A DNA stretch of 26,321 nucleotides from Chrysochromulina tobinii (Eukaryota > Haptophyta > Prymnesiales > Chrysochromulinaceae). Position 1 is the stretch's first letter. Each line of letters begins with the position of its first letter. The position numbers and the translations under genes are program-made. The stretch is from the NCBI GenBank assembly GCA_001275005.1, contig JWZX01002935.1:1-26321 (forward strand), written 5' to 3'. Shown here piece by piece: positions 8,391-17,368 of the stretch. The notes under the pieces were generated by a model that had not been told where the DNA came from, made no database searches, and worked only from the letters and a program-made list of their open reading frames with translations.

Positions 8391-10001
8391 TCAGGAGCGA
8401 AGCCACCAGAGGGCGCCCCATGCGGCCGTCACTGCCGGCACCACAGCGTGCCGCATCAGCGGTCCAATCACAAAGGACAAGCAGCATCCTATGCTCAGAC
8501 GGTAGCCCTTGCCACCCAACGCCTCCACGAGTGCCACGGGCAGTTTGGGTGGTGGCCAGAGGGAATAGTTGAGGTTGTGGCCGGTGATCAGCGCGGCGCT
8601 CGTGAGGAGCAGCCCGCTGTGTAAGAACATGAAGGCGACGTACACCGTCAGGCTGAGCGCCGGCTGGCCTGGGGAGCGAAGGCTAGAGCCGGGCACACGC
8701 CCGAGTCGGCGGATGCACACCGGGGTGGCGAGCAGGAGGAGGTGGAAGCCCCAAAAGATGGCCACAGAGGCGCGGGCGGCCAAAGGCCAGCCGGCAGCTA
8801 TGAGAGCCTTGGCGGAGTCGAGGTCCGGGAAGACGAGCGCGAGCAGCGGCATCCAGCTGCAGAACTGAAGCAGCTCGCCGAGTAACGGGCGCGCCGTATC
8901 GGGCGCGCCGAGAAGCGTGAAGGCGCTGAGCAGTGTGTACACGTGGCAAGGCAGGAGGGTGAGCTCAAGGACGGAGCGTGTGAGGGAGAAGCCCTGCACG
9001 AGCTTGACGCCCGCATTGAGCGGCCAGCACAGCGCAATGGCGGTCCCTAGCGCGGCCTCTGCTCGCGTCCGATCGAGGCCAGCTGCGCTACCGGAGCGGG
9101 GTGCAAGAGCCCCTTGAACGGGTGTCCCTTGAGCCCCGTGCATTACCCAGCAGAGCACGAGGGCGACTGTCAAGACGCCCAGGTGGACGGCGAGCTCGAA
9201 GATGTGCTGCTCAGCTGCATGGTACCAAAAGCGGGGCTGCTCGCGCGCGTACGGCTCGCACCATGTACGCAGGAGCTGCGCGCTCTCCCGCTGCCTCGTC
9301 TCGTTTGGAGGGAGGAAGCCGAGAGAGCCGATGAGCAGCGCGTTGAGCGTCATGCCGAGCAGCACTGGGCCGCACAGCACGAGCTGCACCGTCGAGCATG
9401 CGGTCAGTGTCGGGAGCAGACCCTCCACACGCCCTCGCAGCTGCGTGGACGAGCCGCTATTGTCGATGATATGCGTCGCCCTTGCGGCCTTTTCCACTAG
9501 TGTCAGAGGCTGCGCTGCGATGCGCGCGCGTGCCGCGTCCTCGCCAGCGCCGTCGCGAGCCATGAGGCGGCGGAGCTGCGTGTCCGCGTCGACGGACACC
9601 ACGACGCGCATCGAGCAGATGCGGTGCAGCCCAGTCTCAAAGAGTAGTGGTGCGTCCAGCACGACAACTCTCGTGCCTATCATCACGTGATGTGCGAGCG
9701 CATACAAGAGGCGGATGGCAATGGCAGGCTGAACAATAGAATTGAGCTTCCGACGATGAGTTTCCAAGGTAAAGACGATTTCTCCAAGGCGCTTCCGGTC
9801 GATGTGTTTGCCATCCGTGCCCAGAATTGTGGGTCCGAATGCATGAAGGACGCGCGAATAGACCGAGGCTCGAGCCCCTGGCCGCAAGATGTCATGCGCG
9901 ATGGCGTCGGCATCGATGAGGGGGATGCCATTTTCGACCAGGAAACTCGAGACGGTCGACTTGCCTGCGGCGATGCCTCCGGTTAGGCCCACGATCTTCA
10001 T
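8391..10001 (-). CDS. Dephospho-CoA kinase fused to a TMEM164-like membrane domain
   Basis: ATG 10001 gives 536 residues. Residues 1-205 are a complete dephospho-CoA kinase (CoaE), which makes CoA from dephospho-CoA and ATP, the last step of CoA synthesis. It has P-loop GGIAAGKST at 8-16, then DADAIAHDILRPG, the LDAPLLFE segment, a DADTQLRRLMARDG lid region and a closing HIIDNSG. The frame runs without interruption into about 330 hydrophobic residues with several membrane helices. The motifs LLPCHVYTLL and GHNLNYSLWPPP, with a following YR, are like those of TMEM164, an ER acyltransferase acting in ether-lipid remodelling for which a catalytic Cys and His are reported. An in-frame ATG at 10091 would add a 30-residue basic, hydrophobic leader that could target an organelle. 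The kinase is certain; the TMEM164 assignment is from memory of the motifs. Confidence 0.88.
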   Translation of the reverse strand: MKIVGLTGGIAAGKSTVSSFLVENGIPLIDADAIAHDILRPGARASVYSRVLHAFGPTILGTDGKHIDRKRLGEIVFTLETHRRKLNSIVQPAIAIRLLYALAHHVMIGTRVVVLDAPLLFETGLHRICSMRVVVSVDADTQLRRLMARDGAGEDAARARIAAQPLTLVEKAARATHIIDNSGSSTQLRGRVEGLLPTLTACSTVQLVLCGPVLLGMTLNALLIGSLGFLPPNETRQRESAQLLRTWCEPYAREQPRFWYHAAEQHIFELAVHLGVLTVALVLCWVMHGAQGTPVQGALAPRSGSAAGLDRTRAEAALGTAIALCWPLNAGVKLVQGFSLTRSVLELTLLPCHVYTLLSAFTLLGAPDTARPLLGELLQFCSWMPLLALVFPDLDSAKALIAAGWPLAARASVAIFWGFHLLLLATPVCIRRLGRVPGSSLRSPGQPALSLTVYVAFMFLHSGLLLTSAALITGHNLNYSLWPPPKLPVALVEALGGKGYRLSIGCCLSFVIGPLMRHAVVPAVTAAWGALWWLRS

Positions 10002-10020
10002 GTCTGTGACTGCGCTATTC

Positions 10021-10053
10021 CTCGTGAATGTGTAAGTGTGAATGTGAATGAAG
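10021..10053 (-). repeat. TTCACA-type repeat just upstream of the CoaE start
   Basis: On the minus strand this reads as imperfect TTCACA/TTCACT units. The 14-mer TTCACATTCACACT (10035-10048) recurs on the plus strand at 14480-14493. It lies within 55 bp of ATG 10001, so it is either 5' UTR or, if translation starts at 10091, codes FIHIHTYTF. Confidence 0.7.
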
Positions 10054-10094
10054 AGGCGTGGAAAGATAACGCCAACGAAACGCGTCCGCAAACC

Positions 10095-12580
10095 TCACAA
10101 CATCTCAGAGCGGCAGGAGCCTCTGGTTATGTGACTGGCTGCGTCGCGGTGTGCGATCAGTCGGGGGTCGCTGCGCGAATGGGCGTGGGCGAGCACCGCC
10201 ACCGTCGGCTCCTGCGACTGTCCGCGGTCTCGCGGCGGCAGCTGGACCAGAGCCTCCCGCTCCGCTCTCGGCATAGTGACAACATGCGGGGGTATCCACG
10301 GCGGGGTAGGCTCGCGCATCGAGATCAAGCGCCTCGCCTGCTCGCCCATCATGGCGCCCATGCCTTTGGCGTTGGGCTCGGCAGCAGCCTCGCTGCCACC
10401 CTCTTCCACACCCGTCACGTGGCCCTCGTGCTGCTGCTGCAGCTCCCGAGGCCGCCGGTAATCGATCTCGACGAGCTGCTCGGCGCGCAGCTGGTGGGCA
10501 AACGACCAGTTCGTCCGCCACGGCCGGCCTTTCGCCTTCGCGGCCAGCGTCCGAGAGTCTCCGTGATGCTTCTGGTGCGCGAGCATGTACGCGTGTTGCC
10601 GCTTGGCCTCGTCCTGCGCGCGCCACCGCTCCTCCTCCGTGGGAGACGCCCGATTCTCGGGGGGGCTCCTCGCGCACCAGCCCCAGAGCGCCGAGGACCA
10701 TCCTCTGCTGAGCCCACTCGTGCACCATCGTCGTTTCATCGTCGAACCCCGGTGGCGCCGTCACGGGCGAACCTACTCCACCACGCACCAACTCCGCCGT
10801 TGGCGATGCGCTCGTGCTGTTGCGGCTGCTCGCTGAATCAGGGCGGCTGGTGCTGAGGGTGCCGTCGGCTGCTTTGGTGCCAACCCGAGTTCGCAGGCCG
10901 ACCGCACCGGCACTGCTGGCACCGCCGCCTGCCGAGGCGATGGAGTGGCACATGGCCTTGAAGCCGGGCGCGAGCTGCACGAAGCGGTCAATGTGCCCAG
11001 AGGGGAGGACGAGCAGGATGCTCGACTCCGTCGCAAGCGCATCCGCCTCGTGCTTGGCCGTCGAGTCCCACAGTAGCTCCTGAGAGGGAAGCAATCAGTT
11101 GCACTCATCATGCAATCGGTGCGGCTTTCAGGTAGCCTTTCGAGTCCCCACACATGCGCCATGCGCACCTGACTGAACCAGGGCGAGCTCGAGCCCTGAC
11201 GATCTCGCCCACGAGATGAGCCTTGGCGCCACCCGAGGCGCGCGTGGGACGCGCCAGCCGGCGCCACCGCTCGATGCAGCCGGCGAGCAGAACAAAGACC
11301 GCGCTCGCCGGCTCGCCTTGCTCGACGCACCTCTCACCCTGTGCGACGCAGCGCACGACAAAGAGGCTCGAGATATGCTCCTGCGTGAGGCGTGGCAGCG
11401 TGGTGAAGAAGGGCACGCGGCGCAGCGCGCGCTCGATGTACAAGCTCTCGACACCGCGGAGCAGCTTGGTGACTGTGGCCACGCCCTGGATGCGGTAACG
11501 CGAGCAAAAGGCGGGCCGGCGCAGGTGCGCGATCGCGGCCGGGCTGATGACGAGCAGCTCGACAGGCTCAAGGGTGATGAGTGAGCGCTCACGTGAGGCG
11601 CTGGGCAGGACCAGCCCTTCCTCGCCCAGCACCTCCGAGACCAGCGCCACGCCGGCCACGGATCCGACGCCGGAAGTGAGTACCTCGACGATCCGTCCAT
11701 CAGGCTGGATGCTCGCCTTCATCTGCCGATTGAGCTCGTCGCGCTCGGCCTGCGAGCGGTAGATTTCAAGGCTGCCCGCGAGCACGACGAAGCAGCACTC
11801 ACACGCGGCGCCCTCGCGCATCGCATGCGTGTACCGCGGCAGCAGCCGGCGCGAACTGGCATGCAGCACTGCCAGTAGCTCATCCGCGCTCAGATGGCGC
11901 AACGCGCGCACCTTGCGCAGGATGGTGTGGGCCACTTCCTCACTCACAGGGGTGAGGGCCACATCGAGAGCGATCGACTCAGCGAGCGCCGTCGCGGTCG
12001 AGAGCTTCTCGGGCGACTCCCACAGCTCGTGCAGCGTCTCGTTCAGGGCCTCGTGCATCTTCTGCACCTCCTTCTGCTGGTCAGGACTGATGCGCGCTCG
12101 CGCCCTCGACGCACAGATCTCCTCGCCGTGGCGTCGCTCGTCAGCGGGCAACGATCCACGGGCCACGTTCTTGTTCGAGGGGTCGTTGCGCTGCTGCTGC
12201 TCCTGCTGCTGCCGCTTGTGCTCCTGCTGCTGCTCCTGCTGCGGCTGCTTGTTGATCTTGTCACCCGAGCGCTCCGCGAGGTAGATGAGCAGCCGTTGCT
12301 CGGTCATCACGAGCTCCGCTGGCGTGGGCCCCAGGGAAGGGATCGGCGGCACCTTGCCCGGCGCGAGCAGCGTGATGCGCTTCTGCGGCAACGGCTTGGG
12401 CGGCGGCCACACAGTGCTCGGCGTCAACCATCTTCCCATTTCAAGCTTGCCAATCGAGAACTCGCGGATTCGTTCCAGTGCAGCGTTGTCGGTGTTGTTG
12501 CTGTGCGCGGCAGCTTTGAGCTGCGCGTGCTCGCTCGTGACCATTCCGGCGGTACCGGACCAGACCTTTGCGGACGACAT
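10095..12580 (-). CDS. Protein with two cyclic-nucleotide-binding-type domains (contains a one-base frame shift)
   Basis: ATG 12580. Exon 1 is 12580-11201 (460 codons) and exon 2 is 11079-10095, about 787 residues if one base of a seven-C run is discounted. A Gln-rich linker lies at about 107-134. The first CNBD-like barrel is at about 220-355 (ACECCFVVLAGSLEIYRSQ). The second is at about 377-493 (VAQGERCVEQGEPASAVFVL, then HLVGEI joined to ELLWDST). The conserved Gly-Glu survives in the second domain, but the Arg-Ala of the phosphate-binding cassette is not visible, so cAMP/cGMP binding is doubtful. The C-terminal part is charged and helical (TEEERWRAQDEAKRQH). No kinase or channel domain follows, so this may be a scaffold or regulatory subunit. 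The frame changes at the C run at 10659-10665. Confidence 0.75.
11080..11200 (-). other. Intron of the CNBD gene (121 bp)
   Basis: The acceptor CCTCTCAG|GAGCTA is clear. The donor is chosen by phase and by the resulting VGEI-ELLWD sequence, a normal CNBD turn: GAGATC|GTCAGG. A second GTCAGG, 33 bp downstream, is also in phase and cannot be excluded. Confidence 0.6.
12188..12255 (-). repeat. CAG/CAA-type repeat encoding poly-Gln
   Basis: Imperfect CTGCTG/CTCCTG units on the plus strand encode the QQEQQQ...RQQQEQQQ segment of the CNBD protein. Confidence 0.85.
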
Positions 12581-12897
12581 CGTGGAGCTCAAATACGGCG
12601 TGAAAGGTGAAACCGCGGAGCGTCCAAACGTCCAAAAGGACCGGAAAAAAGGAAGAATGCATGCTAGATTCTAAATACGATGTACGTGAACCAGCACTAG
12701 CGTTGTTTCTCGGACGGATCCCTTCGCTTGCAGCTGAGAAGATCTCACACAGACACAAAGAACGTCCAACGACACCAGCCTTTTATGCCATCACATCTGA
12801 CCAGAAACATGCTCCTCCGACCGCTTCCATTTCAGCGGCGCTCGCACTCCGGCATGCCACGCACATTACATCGCTCATCGGAATCAACATCGGGCCG
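12581..12897. other. Intergenic region upstream of the CNBD gene
   Basis: This 317-bp gap holds the promoter of the CNBD gene and the 3' end of the zinc-ribbon gene. Several CGTCCAA(A/C) words occur at 12620-12640 and near 12766. I see no further gene. Confidence 0.5.
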
Positions 12898-14018
12898 CTA
12901 CATGCATGCCACAGACGCAAGCATCGCAATCGCATCCGCGTCGGCCGCCTTGCCCTGGGCGCTGCGCGTGCTCGGCGGCGCCGGCGGCGCCGGCGGCGCG
13001 CGGAGCACCCCCTGGGCCTCGGCGGGCACCTTGGTAAGCAGCACGCGCAGCTTGTGCAGCCGACGAAGCTTGAGCAGACCCGCGGGGCTCAGCCGCGCGA
13101 TGGCCTGCGCGATCGCATGCGCGCGGGCGGCGGGGGGCCACGGCAGCAGCAGTGGGCTCGGCAGGCGTGGCAGCCGGCTCGTCCACGATGGCGGCGCTCG
13201 ACACGGCCTCGAAATCGGACGCTGTGCCATTGACGGCCAGCAGCGCGTACGCATCTGCCGTCGCAGGCGCGCTGTCCACAGCCAGTGAGGGCTGCGTGGC
13301 AATGAGCTTGAGAGAGCTAGCGGCGAGGGCAGCCTCCGCGGCCATGGTAGCCTGGTCGCGCGCCGCGCGCTCCTGCCTCTCCTTCTCCTCGTTGGCGGAG
13401 AGCATCGTCCGCTTAGACATCTGCAGCGAGCCACACGAAGTGCACTTCGTGCGCCGGACGTGGAGTTCGTGGCCGCACATGTTGCACGCACGCATCCAAA
13501 TCTTGCGCTCCGAGTCGGGCGAGAGGGCCAGATGATGTGCGCCGGTGGGCGAGGAGGTCGAGGACCCATCGTGGCAGGGCGAGGGCGCGCCTGACGCGCA
13601 GTCGTCGCCAGTGCGTTGGGACACACGGCGCGCAGGCGTGTACTTGCCCGACCGCTTGGTGCCGACGATGGGGGGCGTTCGCCCGGGCGAGCCGACGTTT
13701 GGCTCCTCGGCGCCGCTTGCTGACTCGGAATCGTTCGGAGAGTAGTCACACTCAGATAGAGGCCTGTGTCCGCAGAGTCCGGGGGAGGGGGGGGGCTCAG
13801 TGTCGAGGGGGGGCCGAGGTTGAGGGAGCCAGGGATGGCGAAGGGGAGGCGAAACGCGCGGCGTCGGCGTACGAGCGGCCACCTCGCGCAGGCGAGGAGT
13901 GTGCGTTGGCAAGGGTGTGCACGCGCGCGCGCGCGCGCGAGAGAGAGCGAGAGACGCACATGTCCTCCGTCTGCACAGGGTGTGGCTTGGCGTTGTGGTT
14001 CGGGGTCGCGGTGCTCAT
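12898..14018 (-). CDS. Zinc-ribbon protein, two exons (contains a one-base frame shift)
   Basis: Exon 1 is 14018-13960 (MSTATPNHNAKPHPVQTED plus two bases). Exon 2 is 13763-12898. The predicted protein has 307 residues once one base of a six-C run (13132-13137) is discounted, and the total length is then a multiple of three. Residues 113-130 carry CNMCG...CTSC, two CxxC knuckles with a 10-residue spacer (C113, C116, C127, C130), a treble-clef or zinc-ribbon zinc site. Before it lies a Ser/Pro-rich region (SPGRTPPIVGTKRSGKYTP). After it comes a charged helix (SANEEKERQERAARDQATM). After the frame shift an amphipathic helix, LLKLRRLHKLRVLLTK, is followed by an Ala/Pro tail. Function is unknown; nucleic-acid or protein binding is possible. 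Confidence 0.65.
13764..13959 (-). other. Intron of the zinc-ribbon gene (196 bp)
   Basis: Donor GAGGACAT|GTGCGT and acceptor GGACACAG|GCCTCT, phase 2 on both sides, preceded by a long C-rich tract. The join supplies the gene with an ATG that exon 2 lacks. Confidence 0.7.
13915..13954. repeat. Alternating purine-pyrimidine tract followed by (GA)n
   Basis: 25 bp of strict purine-pyrimidine alternation, including (CG)9 at 13922-13939, run directly into GA repeats, all inside the intron of the zinc-ribbon gene. Such sequence can form Z-DNA. Confidence 0.9.
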
Positions 14019-14573
14019 CTTGCGTGGCCGTGCTCGAGTCGCAGCGTTGATCTGCGATGGGTCAGGGTCGCAAAATGTGCGTAAGGGGTGGCGCGAGGTC
14101 CCCGCACCCGTGCGCCGTGCTGGGTGCAGCAATGCACATCTGGGGCAGGCTTTCCCGATCGCTGGTCGCGGGGCGCGCCAACGGGGCGGGAGGGATGGCC
14201 AACATCCGGATGGCGTTTCAAAGGGGACTCATTCAAGATGGTGGCGCCGTGCCCGCGCGTGCGGGCGCTCGCCTGGCGCGCTTGCAGTGGTGGTTGCGGT
14301 AGTGGGCGCGCACCCTTGGGAAAGCTGAACGCTATCCGAAGAAGCTGAACGCTTCCACTGATCTGGCGATCTCCCATATTTGGGCAAAATGGAAAATGAG
14401 CAAAGTTACTTCGATTCACACATACGCACCCCCGCAAATATGAATTTTCAACATGTATCGCCAGAACGAGCAGACAAATTTCACATTCACACTCACTTCA
14501 ATTCACACGTTAGGGCACAGGCTGTCGTTCGAGGTCTTCATTGCGAGCGCAGTCGTAGGTGTTGCTCGAGCTC

Positions 14574-15037
14574 ATGTCGGGCATGCCCGAGCGCATGTCC
14601 TCCGCTTTGCGCAAGCAAAAAGAGCAGTCCATGAGCAGCAACGATATGTGCATCGTGGACGCTCGGACGATTGCACAAGCTTCCACCAAGCGTGACGACT
14701 GCCACCACCACCGGGGCTGAGGTGATGATCATGACCATTCGCGTAACCCCATCCAGGCCTTCTGCGATATGATTCCGTGAGGCTGCCACATGCCGGTTTG
14801 CCTTCTGGTGATCTTCGGCATGTTCATGGGGACTCGCGCTGTCCTCCACAGCCTCCTGGGCTAGGCCAGTGCAACAACTCCACTTCACGATCGCCGAAGC
14901 GCACAGCCCTTCGACGACCTCTCCCTCTCTCCGATCGCGAGCCACCTCAGTCGCAGCACGATCATGACGCACCACGCACAAACCCTCTTGCGTGGTGCTG
15001 AGCCCGTCGTGCTCCGGGGCTCGCTTCACCTTTTCTA
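14574..15037 (+). pseudogene. Possible decayed plus-strand gene
   Basis: An ATG frame at 14574-14720 codes for 48 residues (MSGMPERMSSALRKQKEQSM...). It is followed in other frames by a hydrophobic stretch (MPVCLLVIFGMFMGTRAVL, from 14789) and a closing PFDDLSLSPIASHLSRST segment ending near 15037. These fragments have coding-like composition but need several frame changes with no good splice sites. It may be a relic, or chance openness in GC-rich DNA. No family is recognised. Confidence 0.2.
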
Positions 15038-15096
15038 AATTCATGCGCAGCGTCGAGTGGCTTCACCTTTTCTAAATTCATGCGCAGCGTCGAGTG
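15023..15096. repeat. Perfect 37-bp tandem duplication
   Basis: 15023-15059 and 15060-15096 are identical (gcttcaccttttctaaattc...gcgtcgagtg). Confidence 0.98.
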
Positions 15097-15417
15097 CTCC
15101 GCTGCCATGCTCATCTGCACACACTGTAGTTTCAATGTGAATATGAACATTCTTGTGTATAATCCTACCAGTACGGTGACGAAAATGACGCGCGCGGCGT
15201 CCCACGTATTGTGGGACCGAGCGGTCGCGTACACGAGGACGCGCCGCCGGCGCTGTGCCCCGGCTCGGCGCACCGGGTGGTAAACCTAAACGGCCCACGC
15301 GCGCGGGTCGGGGCTGGGGGCCGGTGCCGCGTTACCGCGTCGGATGCAGCGTATACGCAGCGTTATGCGTTATAGCCCATTGGTAGGGTAGCTCTTGTTC
15401 AGTTACACGATCTCTCT

Positions 15418-17073
15418 CTATAGCTCGGCTTTATGGATATGGGCCGCCTGCTCGCCAGACGTAGCCGCAACGCAGTGCTCATAGTATCCTTCCGCAGGCG
15501 CGCGGCGGAAGCCCGATGTGAAGCCCCTCACGACGATCGTGTCTCGCCCACCTGACGCCAAATCCTCCACGCCGTGTCGATGCTGGCACAGGTTGACGAA
15601 CGCCTGGCCGGGCGAGTGCCCGATCCACATGACATCGTCCGAGGCGGCGGCGGCAGCGGCGGCGGCGGCGGCAGAGCCTAAGCCACGGCCAAACCCGGGC
15701 TCGAAGCCCACGCGCGAGCCGCTCAGGTCCTCTGTCACTCGGAGGGCCACGTTCATGGAGACCTCGCACACGTCCGAATGCACGCCAGCGCGTGCAGCCC
15801 CACGCGATCGATTCGGCGCCGGATCCGCCGCGGCGGTGGCGTCTGCGCGTTGGGAGCCGTCCTCGGCGTTCGAGCTCGGTAGGAACCAAGACCTCTGATC
15901 GGCCGCCTGGCTGCGCCGGTGAATCGTGAAGGCATGGTACGTGTCAAGTGCCCCTCCACTGGTCCACTCGGGGTATAGAAGCCGTGCGAGAGGCTTGAGC
16001 ACCGCCGCAGCGAGCGCATGCGCCACGCCATGCAAACCAACTTCATCGAGAAGGAGCGACGGCGGCTGCAACTCCGCCCGCCTGCCGCCCGCCTGCCCGC
16101 CCGCCTGCCCGCCCGTCTGCCCGCCCGTCTGCCTGCCCGCCTGCTCCAATTTTGCCCTGGTGCCGCTGCTCAAAGTCCTATCACTGTCGTTATTCGTCGG
16201 CAGTGGGTCGAAGCCAGAGGCGTGCGCATGAATGAGCTCAGACGCAAGGCGCTCCGCCCCCGCCTCCGAGAAGATGCGCACGAGGTGCACCGGCTGCGCC
16301 GCCGATGGCGTCTGAATGAGCGGCCAGAGCGTCGAGGGGCTCGGCTGCTCGAGTGCTGCGAGGAGGGCGGGTGCTAGCACCCCTCGGAGAGCCGCGAGCG
16401 AAGGCATCGCACGCTGCTCCCAAGTGTGCAGCGGCTCATAGCGAGCTCGCCCGTGAGCCGTGCGCTTTCCATACGCCTCCTTCTCCGCACGCTCGTCCTC
16501 TCGCACGACGCGGTAGCTCTCCCGCAGCTGCTCGAGGGTCGACTCGCTGAGTGCATGTGTTCGACTGGTCGGGAGCCAAGCAGGCCTCCGCACGTGCTCC
16601 ACCACGGCGAGGGAAGCGTCGATGGGCGCGACGAGAGGCGTCGTGCTTGTACGTGGCTGCTCGAGCACGGCAACCAGACGTGTGAATCCCACAGGAAGGC
16701 GGACCGTTGCCGAGATCGTGATTGGCCGCGCAGAGACGGCGGCACATGCACGGATCCTTGGCTCTGCTGGAGGTGGTGCAACGAACCACCAATTTAGTGC
16801 GGTATCTGAGCGCACGCTCAGCTGGACGCAAACCTCAGAGCCGAGTAGCTCCGTCGCGTCCGCCGGCAGGGATACGCGCAACCGCGCTTCAACGTCGCCC
16901 GCTGCCACGACTGCACAATTCGCCACATCGCCGTCAGCATCCCATTGCAAAATGTGGCCGTCAAGCTGCGTCGCCGATGGGTGGATGGCGGCGTTGCCCT
17001 CGCCGTACGCAGCAGCCGTCGCGATGCAGAGATGCCAAGCGAGCACGCGCGGCAACGAGCGGCCCCAAGCCAT
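15418..17073 (-). CDS. Secreted or lumenal 2-oxoglutarate/Fe(II) oxygenase
   Basis: ATG 17073 is preferred because it begins a signal peptide (MAWGRSLPRVLAWHLCIATA); 551 residues follow. An in-frame ATG at 17181 would hide that signal behind 36 residues. The C-terminal 180 residues form a double-stranded beta-helix of the P4H/2OG type. The iron ligands are H432 and D434 in GVHSDVCEVSMNVAL and a distal His (H500 or H498) in CQHRHGVEDL. R510 in GGRDTIVVRGF would bind 2-oxoglutarate. The family hydroxylates Pro, Lys or sugars on secreted proteins, or small molecules. The N-terminal 200 residues have beta-rich character but no recognised fold. A GGQTGGQAGG repeat and an Ala run are low-complexity inserts within the catalytic part. 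Confidence 0.8.
   Translation of the reverse strand: MAWGRSLPRVLAWHLCIATAAAYGEGNAAIHPSATQLDGHILQWDADGDVANCAVVAAGDVEARLRVSLPADATELLGSEVCVQLSVRSDTALNWWFVAPPPAEPRIRACAAVSARPITISATVRLPVGFTRLVAVLEQPRTSTTPLVAPIDASLAVVEHVRRPAWLPTSRTHALSESTLEQLRESYRVVREDERAEKEAYGKRTAHGRARYEPLHTWEQRAMPSLAALRGVLAPALLAALEQPSPSTLWPLIQTPSAAQPVHLVRIFSEAGAERLASELIHAHASGFDPLPTNNDSDRTLSSGTRAKLEQAGRQTGGQTGGQAGGQAGGRRAELQPPSLLLDEVGLHGVAHALAAAVLKPLARLLYPEWTSGGALDTYHAFTIHRRSQAADQRSWFLPSSNAEDGSQRADATAAADPAPNRSRGAARAGVHSDVCEVSMNVALRVTEDLSGSRVGFEPGFGRGLGSAAAAAAAAAASDDVMWIGHSPGQAFVNLCQHRHGVEDLASGGRDTIVVRGFTSGFRRAPAEGYYEHCVAATSGEQAAHIHKAEL
15644..15673 (-). repeat. GCC-type repeat encoding an Ala run
   Basis: GGCGGC units on the plus strand give about ten Ala residues inserted between the first iron-ligand strand and the distal His of the oxygenase. 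Confidence 0.85.
16079..16147 (-). repeat. 12-bp-type minisatellite encoding GGQAGGQT repeats
   Basis: Repeated gcccgcctgccc / gcccgtctgccc units. They encode a flexible Gly/Gln-rich loop in the 2OG oxygenase. Confidence 0.9.
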
Positions 17074-17222
17074 TCCTGCCTGATGCAAGTGTGAAGAGAG
17101 GCGCTTCACTTCCAAAAAGACAAAGTTTGTAGCCACCTCGACCTGCACCTGGGTGACTGTGGTGCTGGGAGCGTGGGACATGGGAGCGATCACTTCAAAA
17201 AATAAATAACCTAACGGTCCCG

Positions 17223-17251
17223 ACCGACCACACACGCGAGCCGTGGTCGGT
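17223..17251. repeat. 9-bp inverted repeat upstream of the oxygenase gene
   Basis: ACCGACCAC (17223-17231) pairs perfectly with GTGGTCGGT (17243-17251) across an 11-nt loop and is followed by TTTT. It lies in the promoter or 5' UTR region of the oxygenase gene. Confidence 0.8.
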
Positions 17252-17368
17252 TTTCCCCCACCCCGACCCCACCACACACAGCAACCGTCGCGAGCCCCTT
17301 CGCTCGCACGCACGCACGCCGACTAACACGCCGATGCCCCACCTCTTGGCACTTGGAGGGGCGCATAT

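Larger units (their letters stand above)
14019..15417. other. 1.4-kb region without a confident gene
   Basis: The left 350 bp should be the promoter of the zinc-ribbon gene. 14322-14333 and 14342-14353 are direct copies of AAGCTGAACGCT. 14380-14510 is AT-richer and carries TTCACATTCACACT. 14574-15037 has protein-like fragments in changing plus frames. 15023-15096 is a perfect 37-bp tandem repeat. 15199-15217 is a 7-bp-stem hairpin (GTCCCAC-GTATT-GTGGGAC). No tRNA or rRNA is recognisable. Confidence 0.6.

Noticed and set aside
15340-15400. tRNA-like string near ttatagcccattggtagggtagc
   Set aside because: Only the D-arm-like word is present. There is no acceptor pairing and no GTTCGA loop at the right distance.
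17223-17255. Rho-independent terminator
   Set aside because: The stem followed by T4 resembles one, but the genome is eukaryotic and the element lies upstream of the nearest gene, not after it.
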